Shown piece by piece: positions 51,573 to 60,406 of a stretch of DNA of 64,000 bases. Below the pieces are notes generated by a model. The model had not been told where the DNA came from, did no database searches, and was given only the letters and a program-made list of their open reading frames with translations. Every line of letters starts with the position of its first letter. The stretch's first letter is position 1. Origin of the DNA: CAJCJE01 sp963818685 (GTDB taxonomy: Bacteria; Actinomycetota; Actinomycetes; Mycobacteriales; Pseudonocardiaceae); contig CAWFTJ010000007.1 in the NCBI GenBank assembly GCA_963818685.1, positions 1 through 64,000 of the forward strand. Direction: 5' to 3'. A program made the translations under genes and the position numbers.

Positions 51573-52736
51573 ATGCAGGACGTCATCGAGTACACCGACC
51601 AGGAGAACCAGGTACGCGGCTGGCTCGCGTACGACGGACGTTCACGGCCGCTGGCCGCGGGCGGGTGCCGGGTGCAGCCGGGACTGGACGCGGCACAGTT
51701 GAGCACGCTGGCGAGCCGGATGAGCATGAAGCAGCGGGTGCTCGGGCTTAACGTCGACGGCGCCAAGTGCGGTATCGACCTCGATCCCCGATCCCCGCAC
51801 AAGGACGCCGCGCTGGCCGGTTTCTTCGGCTTCCTGCGCGACGAGCTGAGCACCCGGTACAGCATGGGGCCGGACATGGGCACCGAGTGGCAGGAACTCC
51901 AGCGCCACGCCGACCGCATCGGTCTGCCGTCCATCAAGTACGCCATCCGCACCGCGCAACGGCTGTCCGACGACGAGTTCGCCGCCCGGATGGCGACGCT
52001 GGAGCAACAGGTCGGTGTACTCACGCTGGGCCAGCGGCGCGCCGGTCACGCCCTCGGTCACGCCGCGGTCGCGGCGGCACGGGCGGCCGGGGCGACCGGC
52101 CAGATCACGGTCGCCTTGCAGGGATTCGGAAATCTCGGCAGGCCCGCCGCCTACTCGTTGCTGGAGGAGGGCGCGCGGATCGTCGCCATCGGCGACGAGC
52201 ACGGCTGCGTCGTGAACATGTTCGGCATCGACCTCCTCGACGCCATGAGCAGTCCACCGAGGACACCGGTGCCCAAGCTGCCGATCGCCGGGGTCCGATG
52301 TGGACGAGAGGCGGTGCTGGAGACACCGGTCGACGTTCTCGTGCTCGCGGCGGGCGCCGACGCCGTCGACGACGAGCACACCCAGGACCCGCACTTCCTC
52401 TCGGTCGCCGTTGGCGCGAACTGTGGTCTCGGTGAGCGCGCCGAGGTCGAGCTGTACACCGAGCGCGTGTTCGTCGTGCCCGACTTCATCGGAGGCATCG
52501 GCGGATCGGCGTCCATGGAGGCCCTGTTCGGCCCTGCGCAGGCGCCGACCGCGACGCAGGTGCTGGACAACCTGGCCCGGATGATGTGGGAACTCGTGGA
52601 CGACATCGCCGACCGGTCCCGCCGCTCGGGAGTCACGCCGAGGCAGGCGGCGCTGCGGCTGGCCGACGGCAACGAGACCGACCCGACGGCACCCCCCTAT
52701 GGCAGCTGCCGATACCTGACCACCTACTCCGCATGA
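51573..52736 (+). CDS. Glu/Leu/Phe/Val dehydrogenase-family protein
   Basis: 387 residues from ATG 51573. The substrate domain has LNVDGAKCGIDLDP (catalytic Lys of the AGAKGGI motif) and YSMGPDMGTEW (catalytic Asp). The Rossmann domain has VALQGFGNLGRPAAYSLLEEGA (GxGxxG/A), then AVGANCGLGE and a final NAD-binding segment. These enzymes interconvert amino acids and 2-keto acids with NAD(P)H. Beside a CBS-type enzyme and a ThDP keto-acid enzyme it probably supplies or removes an amino group in the pathway. Confidence 0.8.
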   Translation: MQDVIEYTDQENQVRGWLAYDGRSRPLAAGGCRVQPGLDAAQLSTLASRMSMKQRVLGLNVDGAKCGIDLDPRSPHKDAALAGFFGFLRDELSTRYSMGPDMGTEWQELQRHADRIGLPSIKYAIRTAQRLSDDEFAARMATLEQQVGVLTLGQRRAGHALGHAAVAAARAAGATGQITVALQGFGNLGRPAAYSLLEEGARIVAIGDEHGCVVNMFGIDLLDAMSSPPRTPVPKLPIAGVRCGREAVLETPVDVLVLAAGADAVDDEHTQDPHFLSVAVGANCGLGERAEVELYTERVFVVPDFIGGIGGSASMEALFGPAQAPTATQVLDNLARMMWELVDDIADRSRRSGVTPRQAALRLADGNETDPTAPPYGSCRYLTTYSA

Positions 52737-52764
52737 CCGGACGAAACACGCGAAGGGAAGCACG

Positions 52765-54195
52765 ATGATCGACAACACACATCGAGGTGTCTCGGCGGCG
52801 CGATGCGGGCACGAACGCGGTCACATCACCGACTCACGGTTCTTCGGCGGAAGGTACGCCACGGCGGTGAGCCGACGGATCTTCTGCGACGTGTGCCGCT
52901 ACCAGCGATGGCTGGACATCGAGGCCGCGCTCGCGTTGGCACAGGCCGATCTGGGCATGATCGGAGTGGACGTCGCCAACCGTATCGCCGAGTCGGCCCG
53001 GGTCGAGCTGATCGACCTGGACGCCGTCGAGGCGGAGACCGAGCGTACCGGCCACTCCCTCGTGGGGCTGCTGCGCGTGTTCCAGGGCGTGTGCGGGCCG
53101 GAGGCTGGCCAGTTCATCCATTACGGCGCCACGACGCAGGACATCCAGGACACCGGACAGGTGCTGGAGACCCGCGACGTGCTCGACGCGCTGCAACCGA
53201 TGCTGGACGCCGTCGTCGCGCGACTGACCGACCTGGCCGAGGAGCACGCCGACACGATGGCGCTGGGCCGTACGCACGCGCAGCCCGCGCTGCCGATGAC
53301 GTTCGGACTGAAGCTGGCCAGCTGGATCGACGAGATCCTGCGCCACTGCGAACGTCTCGACCAGGCGCGCGAGCGCATCCTGGTCGCGCAGCTGTTCGGC
53401 GGCGCTGGCACGATGGCCGGCTTCGGCGAGCACGGCCCCGATCTGGTCCAGCACTTCGCGGCCCGGCTGGGCATCGGCGTGCCGTCCATCGGCTGGCACG
53501 CGGCGCGCGACCGGGTGGTCGAGTTCGTCAGTACGCTGGCCATGATCACCGGCACCCTTGCGCGGATGGCGGACGAGATCCGTACCCTGTCCCGCCCCGA
53601 GTTCGGTGAGGTCACGGAGGCCTGGCGACCGGGCAAGGTCGGCAGCAGCACCATGCCGCACAAGCGCAATCCGGAACGCTGCGAGCAGATCGTGGTGATG
53701 GCCAAGCTCACCGCGGCACAGGCCGCGATCGCGCTCACCGGAATGGTCGGCGACCACGAGCGGGACGCGCGGGCGCTGCGTGTCGAGTGGGCGTGCGTGC
53801 CGGACGCCGCGCACTACTGCCTCGCCGCGACCACGATGGCGCTGGAGACCGTCGACGGGCTCACCGTGCACGTCGATCGCCTCGCGGACAACGTGCGGGA
53901 GGTCGCCGGTCACGTGATGTCCGAGCGGCTGATGCTCGCGCTGGGCGAGCACGTCGGCAAGCAGACCGCTCACGAGATCGTCTACGAGCTGACGCAGCGA
54001 TCGCGCGACGAGGGTGTGCCGGTACGTGAACTGGCGGTGCACCGCAAGGAGATCACCGACAATCTCGACCTCTCGGAGCGGGAGGAGATCTTCGACCCGA
54101 CCGGCTACCTCGGCTCGTCGAGCGTGTTGACCATGCGCGTGGTGACCGAGGCACGTAAGCGGCTCGGCGCGCCGACCGCGGCGGTGGGGCAGTGA
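52765..54195 (+). CDS. Adenylosuccinate-lyase-type enzyme of the fumarase superfamily
   Basis: 476 residues. GSSTMPHKRNPERCEQI is the superfamily signature with the catalytic Ser loop, in the MPHKRNP form of adenylosuccinate/argininosuccinate-type lyases. IHYGATTQDIQDTG and LGRTHAQPALPMTFG (His) are the other two conserved regions. It would cleave a succinyl-N bond to fumarate plus amine, or in specialised members a nitrosuccinate (CreD type). A cluster-specific copy suggests aspartate-derived nitrogen delivery to the product. Stop overlaps the SDR start. Confidence 0.82.
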   Translation: MIDNTHRGVSAARCGHERGHITDSRFFGGRYATAVSRRIFCDVCRYQRWLDIEAALALAQADLGMIGVDVANRIAESARVELIDLDAVEAETERTGHSLVGLLRVFQGVCGPEAGQFIHYGATTQDIQDTGQVLETRDVLDALQPMLDAVVARLTDLAEEHADTMALGRTHAQPALPMTFGLKLASWIDEILRHCERLDQARERILVAQLFGGAGTMAGFGEHGPDLVQHFAARLGIGVPSIGWHAARDRVVEFVSTLAMITGTLARMADEIRTLSRPEFGEVTEAWRPGKVGSSTMPHKRNPERCEQIVVMAKLTAAQAAIALTGMVGDHERDARALRVEWACVPDAAHYCLAATTMALETVDGLTVHVDRLADNVREVAGHVMSERLMLALGEHVGKQTAHEIVYELTQRSRDEGVPVRELAVHRKEITDNLDLSEREEIFDPTGYLGSSSVLTMRVVTEARKRLGAPTAAVGQ

Positions 54196-54953
54196 TGGAG
54201 GCGCGCAGGCTGGCCGTCGTTTCCGGGGGTGGCACCGGAATCGGGCGCGCGATCGCCGCATGGCTGGCCGAGGGCGGCGACGATGTCGTGATCATCGGCA
54301 GGCGTCCGGCTCCGCTGGCACGGACCGCGGCCGAACTGAACGATGGGTCCTCGTCGGCGCGAGTCCGGCCGATCGTCGCCGACCTGACGGAGCCGGAGGA
54401 CGTGCGGCAGACGGCCGAGGACATCATGCTCGACGGGCGCCCGGTCGACGTGCTGGTGTGCAACGCGGGCGGCAACGTGGTGCCCAAGCCGTCCGACGAC
54501 CTCGACGGCATGCGGGACGACTGGCTGGCCAACATCACGGCCAACGTCCTACCCACCGTGCTGCTCACCCATGCCCTGCTGTCATCGATCCGCAGGCCGG
54601 AGGGACGGATCGTGGCCATCGGCTCGGTCGCGTCACTGCGTGGCCCCGCGACCTACGGCGGAGCGAAGGCGGCGTTGCAGCCGTGGGCGACCGAACTGTC
54701 CGCGCGGCTGGCGCCGGAGGGTGTCACCGTCAACGTGGTCGCGCCCGGCTACACCGAGGAGACGGAGTTCTACGGTGAGCGGATGTCGGCCGAGTTCCAC
54801 GCCGGCCGTGCGCGGCAGTCGCCGATGAACCGCGGCTGCACCGTCGAGGAGATCGCGGCCGCCGTGGGGTATCTTGCCGGACCCCATGCCGGTTTCCTGA
54901 CAGGTCAGGTCATCCACATCAACGGTGGCGCATTTCCCCGCGTCTGCCAATGA
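54195..54953 (+). CDS. Short-chain dehydrogenase/reductase
   Basis: 252 residues from ATG 54195 (GTG 54192 also possible), overlapping the lyase stop by one base. AVVSGGGTGIGRAIA is the TGxxxGxG NAD(P) loop, VCNAGGN the NAG motif, and GSVASLRGPATYGGAKAAL holds the catalytic Ser and YxxxK. The C-terminal VIHINGG segment is typical. It oxidises an alcohol or reduces a ketone or aldehyde of the pathway, for example an aldehyde on a furan; substrate unknown. Confidence 0.85.
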   Translation: MEARRLAVVSGGGTGIGRAIAAWLAEGGDDVVIIGRRPAPLARTAAELNDGSSSARVRPIVADLTEPEDVRQTAEDIMLDGRPVDVLVCNAGGNVVPKPSDDLDGMRDDWLANITANVLPTVLLTHALLSSIRRPEGRIVAIGSVASLRGPATYGGAKAALQPWATELSARLAPEGVTVNVVAPGYTEETEFYGERMSAEFHAGRARQSPMNRGCTVEEIAAAVGYLAGPHAGFLTGQVIHINGGAFPRVCQ

Positions 54954-54973
54954 TCGAGCGAAGGGGTGGCAGC

Positions 54974-55888
54974 ATGCCGACACCGATCAGGACATTGTCC
55001 CGATTGGACCAGCTGGAGGCCGAGAGCATCCACATCATGCGGGAGGCCGTTGCCGAAGGTGAACGGCCGGTGTTGCTGTACTCGATCGGCAAGGACAGTT
55101 CCGTCCTGCTGCATCTGGCGGTCAAGGCGTTCTATCCGGCGGTGCCGCCGTTTCCATTGCTGCACGTGGACACCACGTGGAAGTTCCGGGAGATGATCCG
55201 GTTCCGTGACCGCGTCGCGAGCGAGTGCGGGATGCGGCTGCTGGTGCACCAGAACCCCGAGTGCATCCGGTTGGGCATCAACCCGTTCACTCACGGCTCG
55301 GCCGTGCACACCGACATGTGGAAGACACAGGGTCTCAAGCAGGCGCTGGACGGGCACCGCTTCGACGTGGCCATCTGCGGCGCCCGCAGGGACGAGGAAC
55401 GCTCGCGCGCCAAGGAGCGGGTGTTCTCCGTCCGGTCGGCCCGCCACCAGTGGGATCCCAAGCGGCAGCGACCGGAACTGTGGCAGCTCTACAACGCCCG
55501 TACCGGCCCGGACCAGTCGGTCCGCGTGTTCCCGCTGTCCAATTGGACCGAAGTGGACGTTTGGCTCTACATCTACACCCAGAACATCGAGATCGTGCCG
55601 TTGTACTACGCGGCACCGCGCCCCGTCGTGCACAGGGACGGCGCGCTGATCGTCGTCGACGACGACCGGATGCCGCTCGCGCCAGGCGAAACACCGGAAC
55701 TGCTCAGCGTCCGCTTCCGGACACTGGGATGCTACCCGCTCACCGGCGCGATTCGCAGCACCGCGGACACGCTGCCGGCCATCATCAAGGAAACGCTCAC
55801 CACCACCACGTCCGAACGCGAAGGCAGGGTCATCGACCACGACTCGGCCGCGTCCATGGAACGCAAGAAGCAACAGGGGTACTTCTGA
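54974..55888 (+). CDS. cysD: Sulfate adenylyltransferase subunit 2
   Basis: 304 residues from ATG 54974. LLYSIGKDSSVLLHLAVKAF is the PP-loop (SxGKDS), LHVDTTWKFREMIRFRD and DVAICGARRDEERSRAKERV the nucleotide-binding blocks, and SAASMERKKQQGYF the invariant end of CysD. With CysN it makes adenylyl sulfate (APS) from sulfate and ATP. It lies in the sulfotransferase operon, TGA/ATG-overlapped with the cysN-cysC fusion, so it supplies the product pathway rather than general assimilation. Confidence 0.93.
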   Translation: MPTPIRTLSRLDQLEAESIHIMREAVAEGERPVLLYSIGKDSSVLLHLAVKAFYPAVPPFPLLHVDTTWKFREMIRFRDRVASECGMRLLVHQNPECIRLGINPFTHGSAVHTDMWKTQGLKQALDGHRFDVAICGARRDEERSRAKERVFSVRSARHQWDPKRQRPELWQLYNARTGPDQSVRVFPLSNWTEVDVWLYIYTQNIEIVPLYYAAPRPVVHRDGALIVVDDDRMPLAPGETPELLSVRFRTLGCYPLTGAIRSTADTLPAIIKETLTTTTSEREGRVIDHDSAASMERKKQQGYF

Positions 55889-57792
55889 TGGTGAACATGG
55901 CGAACCCGGCCACCGCCGAGATCGACGACTATCTCATCGGCCAGCAGAACATCGACCTGCTCCGGTTCATCACCTGTGGCAGCGTCGACGACGGCAAGAG
56001 CACCCTGATCGGGCGGCTGCTGTACGAGTCGCATGCGATCTTCGAGGATCAGCTGGCCGCGCTGGAGACCGACTCGCTGCGCTCGGGCACGCAGGGATCG
56101 GCACTGGACCTGGCGCTGCTGGTGGACGGCCTCGCGGCAGAGCGCGAGCAGGGCATCACGATCGACGTCGCCTACCGGTTCTTCACGACCGACAAACGGA
56201 AGTTCATCATCGCCGACACACCGGGGCACGAACAGTACACCAGGAACATGGTGACCGGCGCGTCCAACTGTGACGCCGCGATCATTCTGATCGACGCCCG
56301 CAAGGGCGTGCTCACGCAGACACGCAGGCACAGTTATCTGGTCAGCCTGCTCGGCGTCAACGAGGTCGTCCTCGTCGTGAACAAACTGGACCTGGTCGAC
56401 TACTCGCAGGCGGTGTTCGAGCGGATCGACAGGGACTACCGCGAGTTCGCCGCGCGCATCGGGCTGGCCAACGTCAGCAGCCTGCCGGTGTCGGCGCTGC
56501 GCGGCGACAACATCGTGACGAGGAGCCCGAACACGCCCTGGTACCAGGGTCCGACGCTGTTGCACCACCTGGAGACCATCAAGGTGGACTCCGCGTCAGC
56601 CAGCCGGTCGCCGTTCCGGATGCCGGTGCAGTGGGTGAACAGAGCCAACTCGGAGTTCCGAGGGCTGTGCGGGCCGGTGGTCGGCGGTGCGCTGCACACG
56701 GGCGACACGGTGCGGATACTGCCGTCCGGCTCGCGCAGCCGGATCGCCAGGATCGTCACCCACGACGGCGATCACCACGAGACGGTCGCGGGGCAGTCGA
56801 CGACGATCACGCTCACCGACGACGTGGACGTGAGCCGCGGCGACCTGCTGTGCGCCGACGACGCACCGGCCCACGTCGCCGACCGGTTGATGGCCACCGT
56901 GGTCTGGATGGGCGAGGGCCGATTGGTGGTCGGCAGGCCCTACCGGATCAAGATCGGCACGACCACGGTCGACGGGACGGTGGCCCAGATCCGCTACCGG
57001 ATCGACGTGAACACGCTCGCGCAGACCGGCGCGAACGAGCTGGCGCTGAACGAGATCGGCGTGTGCGACGTCGACCTGGACCGCCCCGTCGCCTTCGATT
57101 CCTATGCGGACAATCGCAACACCGGTGGGTTCATCGTCATTGACAGGATGACCAACGACACCGTCGGCGCGGGGATGGCGATCTGCCCGCTGACGGGGTC
57201 ACACGATCTGTACTGGCACGCGGGCACGGTGGACAAGGCCGCGCGGGCGCGGCTCAACGGGCAGCGGCCCGCCGTCGTCTGGCTGACCGGCCTGTCCGGT
57301 GCCGGCAAGTCCACGATCGCCAACCAGCTGGAACGGCGGTTGCACGCTCTGGGCAAGCACACCTATCTGCTGGACGGCGACAACGTCCGCCACGGGCTCA
57401 ACCACGATCTCGGCTTCACCGAGGCGGACCGCGTCGAGAACGTCCGGCGGGTCGCGGAGGTCGCCGCGCTGATGGTCGACGCGGGTCTGATCGTGCTCGT
57501 CGCGATGATCTCGCCGTTCCGTGCCGAAAGGGAGATGGCCCGCGCCAAGGTCGCGGGACACGAGTTCTACGAGGTCTTCGTGGACACGCCGCTCGCGGTC
57601 GCGGAACGGCGCGATCCCAAGGGCCTCTACCGCAGGGCGCGGCGTGGCGAACTGGCCGGCTTCACCGGAATCGACTCGCCGTACGAACCACCGTCCGCTC
57701 CGGACATCCACATCAACACGACCGCGTACGAACCGGCTCAGGCGGTCGAAATCATTCTCGGTCGGCTGCGGGAGTCCCGGTTGATCGACTGA
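55888..57792 (+). CDS. cysNC: Fused sulfate adenylyltransferase subunit 1 and APS kinase
   Basis: 634 residues. CysN part (about 1-440): GSVDDGKSTLIGRL (P-loop), DTPGHEQYTRNM, NKLDLVDY (NKxD), then the EF-Tu-like barrels. CysC part (about 455-634): LTGLSGAGKSTIANQL (P-loop), LLDGDNVRHGLNHDLGF (APS site), FVDTPLAVAERRDPKGLYRRAR. It drives APS formation by GTP hydrolysis and phosphorylates APS to PAPS, the donor for the sulfotransferase at the head of the operon. Fused CysN-CysC proteins are known (NodQ, actinobacteria). Starts at ATG overlapping the cysD stop. Confidence 0.93.
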   Translation: MVNMANPATAEIDDYLIGQQNIDLLRFITCGSVDDGKSTLIGRLLYESHAIFEDQLAALETDSLRSGTQGSALDLALLVDGLAAEREQGITIDVAYRFFTTDKRKFIIADTPGHEQYTRNMVTGASNCDAAIILIDARKGVLTQTRRHSYLVSLLGVNEVVLVVNKLDLVDYSQAVFERIDRDYREFAARIGLANVSSLPVSALRGDNIVTRSPNTPWYQGPTLLHHLETIKVDSASASRSPFRMPVQWVNRANSEFRGLCGPVVGGALHTGDTVRILPSGSRSRIARIVTHDGDHHETVAGQSTTITLTDDVDVSRGDLLCADDAPAHVADRLMATVVWMGEGRLVVGRPYRIKIGTTTVDGTVAQIRYRIDVNTLAQTGANELALNEIGVCDVDLDRPVAFDSYADNRNTGGFIVIDRMTNDTVGAGMAICPLTGSHDLYWHAGTVDKAARARLNGQRPAVVWLTGLSGAGKSTIANQLERRLHALGKHTYLLDGDNVRHGLNHDLGFTEADRVENVRRVAEVAALMVDAGLIVLVAMISPFRAEREMARAKVAGHEFYEVFVDTPLAVAERRDPKGLYRRARRGELAGFTGIDSPYEPPSAPDIHINTTAYEPAQAVEIILGRLRESRLID

Positions 57793-57812
57793 CCGAAGCG
57801 AGGACATGTGAG

Positions 57813-58907
57813 ATGCCCACGACAGCGGCACTGACCCGGCCCACCGACCTGCCCATGGAATGGCTGATGCCGGCGCGCACATCGATCGCGTCGTGTCCAC
57901 GCGGCCGGCTCGTCATCTGGGACCTGGGCACCATCCCATCGCCGTGGCGCGCGGTGGACGCGTCAGCGCACGTCGCGGCCTGCGCCGAGGTACTGGGCCG
58001 ATATCCGGTCCTCGTGGTCGACGTCGACGCGCGACCCGATCCATTGGTCGCGCTGGACATGCTGGTCGCCAACGGAATCCCGTCGGACCAGGCGCCGCTG
58101 TTGTTGCCCCGCTACCTGCCCGCGCTGCACAGGGCGTTTCACCGCGGGTGGAACGAGGCCGGCGCCGACGGACTGGCCTGGCAGGGCAATCGGCTGTGGG
58201 AGGTGATGAGCGGCGCGGCCGCGGTACCAGGAGTAGTGCAGTCGTTCATCGCACCGGAACTGCGGGGCATCCTGTGGCGCAAGCTGGCGGACACCGGTCT
58301 GGACCGCTATCTCGACCGTGAGTCCGGCGCGTGCGGATCCGATCACGTGCGTCGCTCGGACCTGATCGACATCGCCGTGCGGCGCGCGGCACGCCGTAAC
58401 GACCGGCGATTCACGGCCCATGACGTGCTTGTGTTCCCTCCCGGCCACTGGCTGTGGGCGCAGGAGCCCATCACGCCATGGCCCACGCCGGGGAAGCCGA
58501 TGCGCGTCGTGCCGAGTGGACCCGATGTCGCCTACTGGGAAAGGAAGACGAGTGTGTCGGAGCCGGATGCGGAGGACCGGAAGATCATCATGCTGGCCCG
58601 GTCGGCGCGGGCCCGAGCGGACGCACCCGAGGCGGCGGCGGTCCGGGACACGGACGGCCGGACGTACGTCGGCGTGACGGTGGCATTGTCGGCGTTGCGG
58701 TTGTCGGCGCTGCAGGTAGCCGTCGCGACGGCCGTGTCCAGCGGTGCGACCGGACTGGAGGCGGCGGCGGTGGTGACGGCCGCCGAGTCACTGCCGGTCG
58801 GGTCGGTCGCGGTGGTACGCGAGTTGGGGCCGAACGCCCCGGTGTTCCACGCGGACGCGACCGGCGCCATTGTCGCTGTCCACAATGGCCTCGATCACGC
58901 GAGATAG
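57813..58907 (+). CDS. Fusion of degenerate HAD-type and cytidine-deaminase-like domains
   Basis: 364 residues. N-terminal part (about 28-215) follows an actinobacterial HAD phosphatase (LVIWDLGTIPSP, then KLADTGLDRYLDRESGACGSDHVRRSDLIDIAVRRA split by short gaps). However, the DxDGT motif is DLGT, lacking the second Asp, and the GDTPxD motif is replaced by PPGHWLW. The C-terminal part (about 265-364) follows cytidine deaminase (DTDGRTYVGVTVALSALRLS, VAVATAVSSGATGLEAAAVV), but the zinc ligand/acid CAE is SAL. Both active sites look dead, so it may be a scaffold or binding protein of the sulfation enzymes. Last gene of the operon. Confidence 0.6.
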   Translation: MPTTAALTRPTDLPMEWLMPARTSIASCPRGRLVIWDLGTIPSPWRAVDASAHVAACAEVLGRYPVLVVDVDARPDPLVALDMLVANGIPSDQAPLLLPRYLPALHRAFHRGWNEAGADGLAWQGNRLWEVMSGAAAVPGVVQSFIAPELRGILWRKLADTGLDRYLDRESGACGSDHVRRSDLIDIAVRRAARRNDRRFTAHDVLVFPPGHWLWAQEPITPWPTPGKPMRVVPSGPDVAYWERKTSVSEPDAEDRKIIMLARSARARADAPEAAAVRDTDGRTYVGVTVALSALRLSALQVAVATAVSSGATGLEAAAVVTAAESLPVGSVAVVRELGPNAPVFHADATGAIVAVHNGLDHAR

Positions 58908-58997
58908 CCGGAATCCGATCATTGCTCTGCCGGGTCGAGTATTTTGGCCAACTCGGCGAACTGCGCGGCCGGCGGTCAAGCCAGCTGAATCACCTGT

Positions 58998-60344
58998 TCA
59001 TGTGGAGCCGCCAGCCTGCGGCTCCAGGGTGTCATGATGTTCAGCGGTGCCGGCTCCCGCCCGACGGCGGATCACCGCGCCGGCCACCGGGACGACCAGC
59101 GGAGCACCGACCAGGTTGACGATCGCGATAGTCCGGTACAGCGCGGCCGGATCGTGGTCGTGCCGGGCCAGCAGCCCACCGATCGCCAGGACTGTGCCGA
59201 AATAGCCGACGTTGAGCAGCACCGAGATGAGCCCGGCGCCCAGTTGCTCCAGCACGGTGAGCGCGACCAGCAGGAGGCCCATCAACATTATGGTCGGCAG
59301 CACGATGCCCAGATAGCGCTGTACCTGGTCGGCGATCACCGGTGAACGGGCCACGGCTGCGGCGAGTGCGCCCCGGCCGAGCCAGGACACGGCCGCCACG
59401 CCGACGTAACCGACCAGCGCCAACTCGATACCTGCCCGGAACACAGTGGGCAGCGCCGTGTTCCGACCCTGCCCGCGCATCTGGTTCATCACGATCGCGG
59501 TCGCCGAGCCCAACGCGATGGCCGGCACGATCATGACCGTCTGCACGGTGTAGGCACCGGAGAACCCGGACACCACCGCCGCGCCGAACGGGCCCAACAC
59601 CCACAGCAGTCCCAAATTCGAGCCGAACAACAGCAGATACGAGGTGGCCACCGGCCCGCCGACGCCGAGCAGGGTGCGCGCGGCAGCCGGCCGCCAGGTC
59701 CGCAGATCGATCACGGGCAGGCCGTGGCGACGCCAGCTGAGTACGCCGACGACCGTCCCGACCACCGCGCCGGCCACCACGGCCAGCGGCACGCTGAACA
59801 CGCCGAGCCCGGTGCCGAAACCGAGCAACGCGACCGTGCCCACCTGCGTGACCGCCGTGCTTATCGATACGGCGGCGGCCGCGGCCGCTTTGCCCCAGCC
59901 GCGCAGCGTGGCGGCCAGCACGGTAGGACCGACCGCGGCGAGGCCGGCCAGCGCCGACCAGCGGACGAAGGCCACGAACACGGCGCGGTCGGCCGCCCCA
60001 GCGGACAGCAGTCCGGCCAAGGTAGGCGCGGCCAGCGTCAACACGAGACACGCCAGCCCGGACAGGCCCACGCCCAGCCAGAGGAAACTCCCGGCCAGTG
60101 GCGCGATCCCAGCGCGATCCGCGCGGCCTTTGCTGATCGCGACGGCCACCTGGGTCGACACGTCGAGGCCCTCCTGCAACGCCAGCATGAGAAAGGCCAC
60201 CGGCAGGTACAGCGAGCGGACGTAGAGCGCCTGGTCGGAAATCCGCCCGAGCAGGGCAACCACTGCGAACTGCACCAGCACCCCGGTCAGTGCGGCCAGC
60301 ATGATGGGCACCGCGAGCACGAGGATCCGCCGCCGTTCCGACAT
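58998..60344 (-). CDS. MATE-family exporter
   Basis: 448 residues from ATG 60344 (MSERRRILVLAVPIML). About twelve hydrophobic helices in two related halves (LVQFAVVALLGRISDQAL ... LGVGGPVATSYLLLFGSN), the MATE fold that exports cationic or amphipathic compounds against Na+/H+. It is the third gene of the leftward PKS operon, 62 bp after the condensation-type gene, so probably a product exporter. A hairpin near its stop (59004-59025) may terminate transcription. Confidence 0.82.
   Translation of the reverse strand: MSERRRILVLAVPIMLAALTGVLVQFAVVALLGRISDQALYVRSLYLPVAFLMLALQEGLDVSTQVAVAISKGRADRAGIAPLAGSFLWLGVGLSGLACLVLTLAAPTLAGLLSAGAADRAVFVAFVRWSALAGLAAVGPTVLAATLRGWGKAAAAAAVSISTAVTQVGTVALLGFGTGLGVFSVPLAVVAGAVVGTVVGVLSWRRHGLPVIDLRTWRPAAARTLLGVGGPVATSYLLLFGSNLGLLWVLGPFGAAVVSGFSGAYTVQTVMIVPAIALGSATAIVMNQMRGQGRNTALPTVFRAGIELALVGYVGVAAVSWLGRGALAAAVARSPVIADQVQRYLGIVLPTIMLMGLLLVALTVLEQLGAGLISVLLNVGYFGTVLAIGGLLARHDHDPAALYRTIAIVNLVGAPLVVPVAGAVIRRRAGAGTAEHHDTLEPQAGGST
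59004..59025. terminator. Hairpin at the end of the MATE gene
   Basis: GGAGCCGC (59004-59011), loop CAGCCT, GCGGCTCC (59018-59025) lies inside the last codons of the MATE gene, between converging operons. No T-run is seen, so weak as a terminator. Confidence 0.4.
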
Positions 60345-60406
60345 GGGTGAGCCTTTCCTTGATACGGCCTTGGAACGCGAACGGTTCCGTAGCTTGGGCT
60401 GGCCGG

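Noticed and set aside
55225..57792. Single 855-codon frame covering cysD and cysN-cysC
   Set aside because: It is cysNC with an out-of-frame antecedent through cysD; CysD and CysN start and stop signals overlap at 55886-55890.
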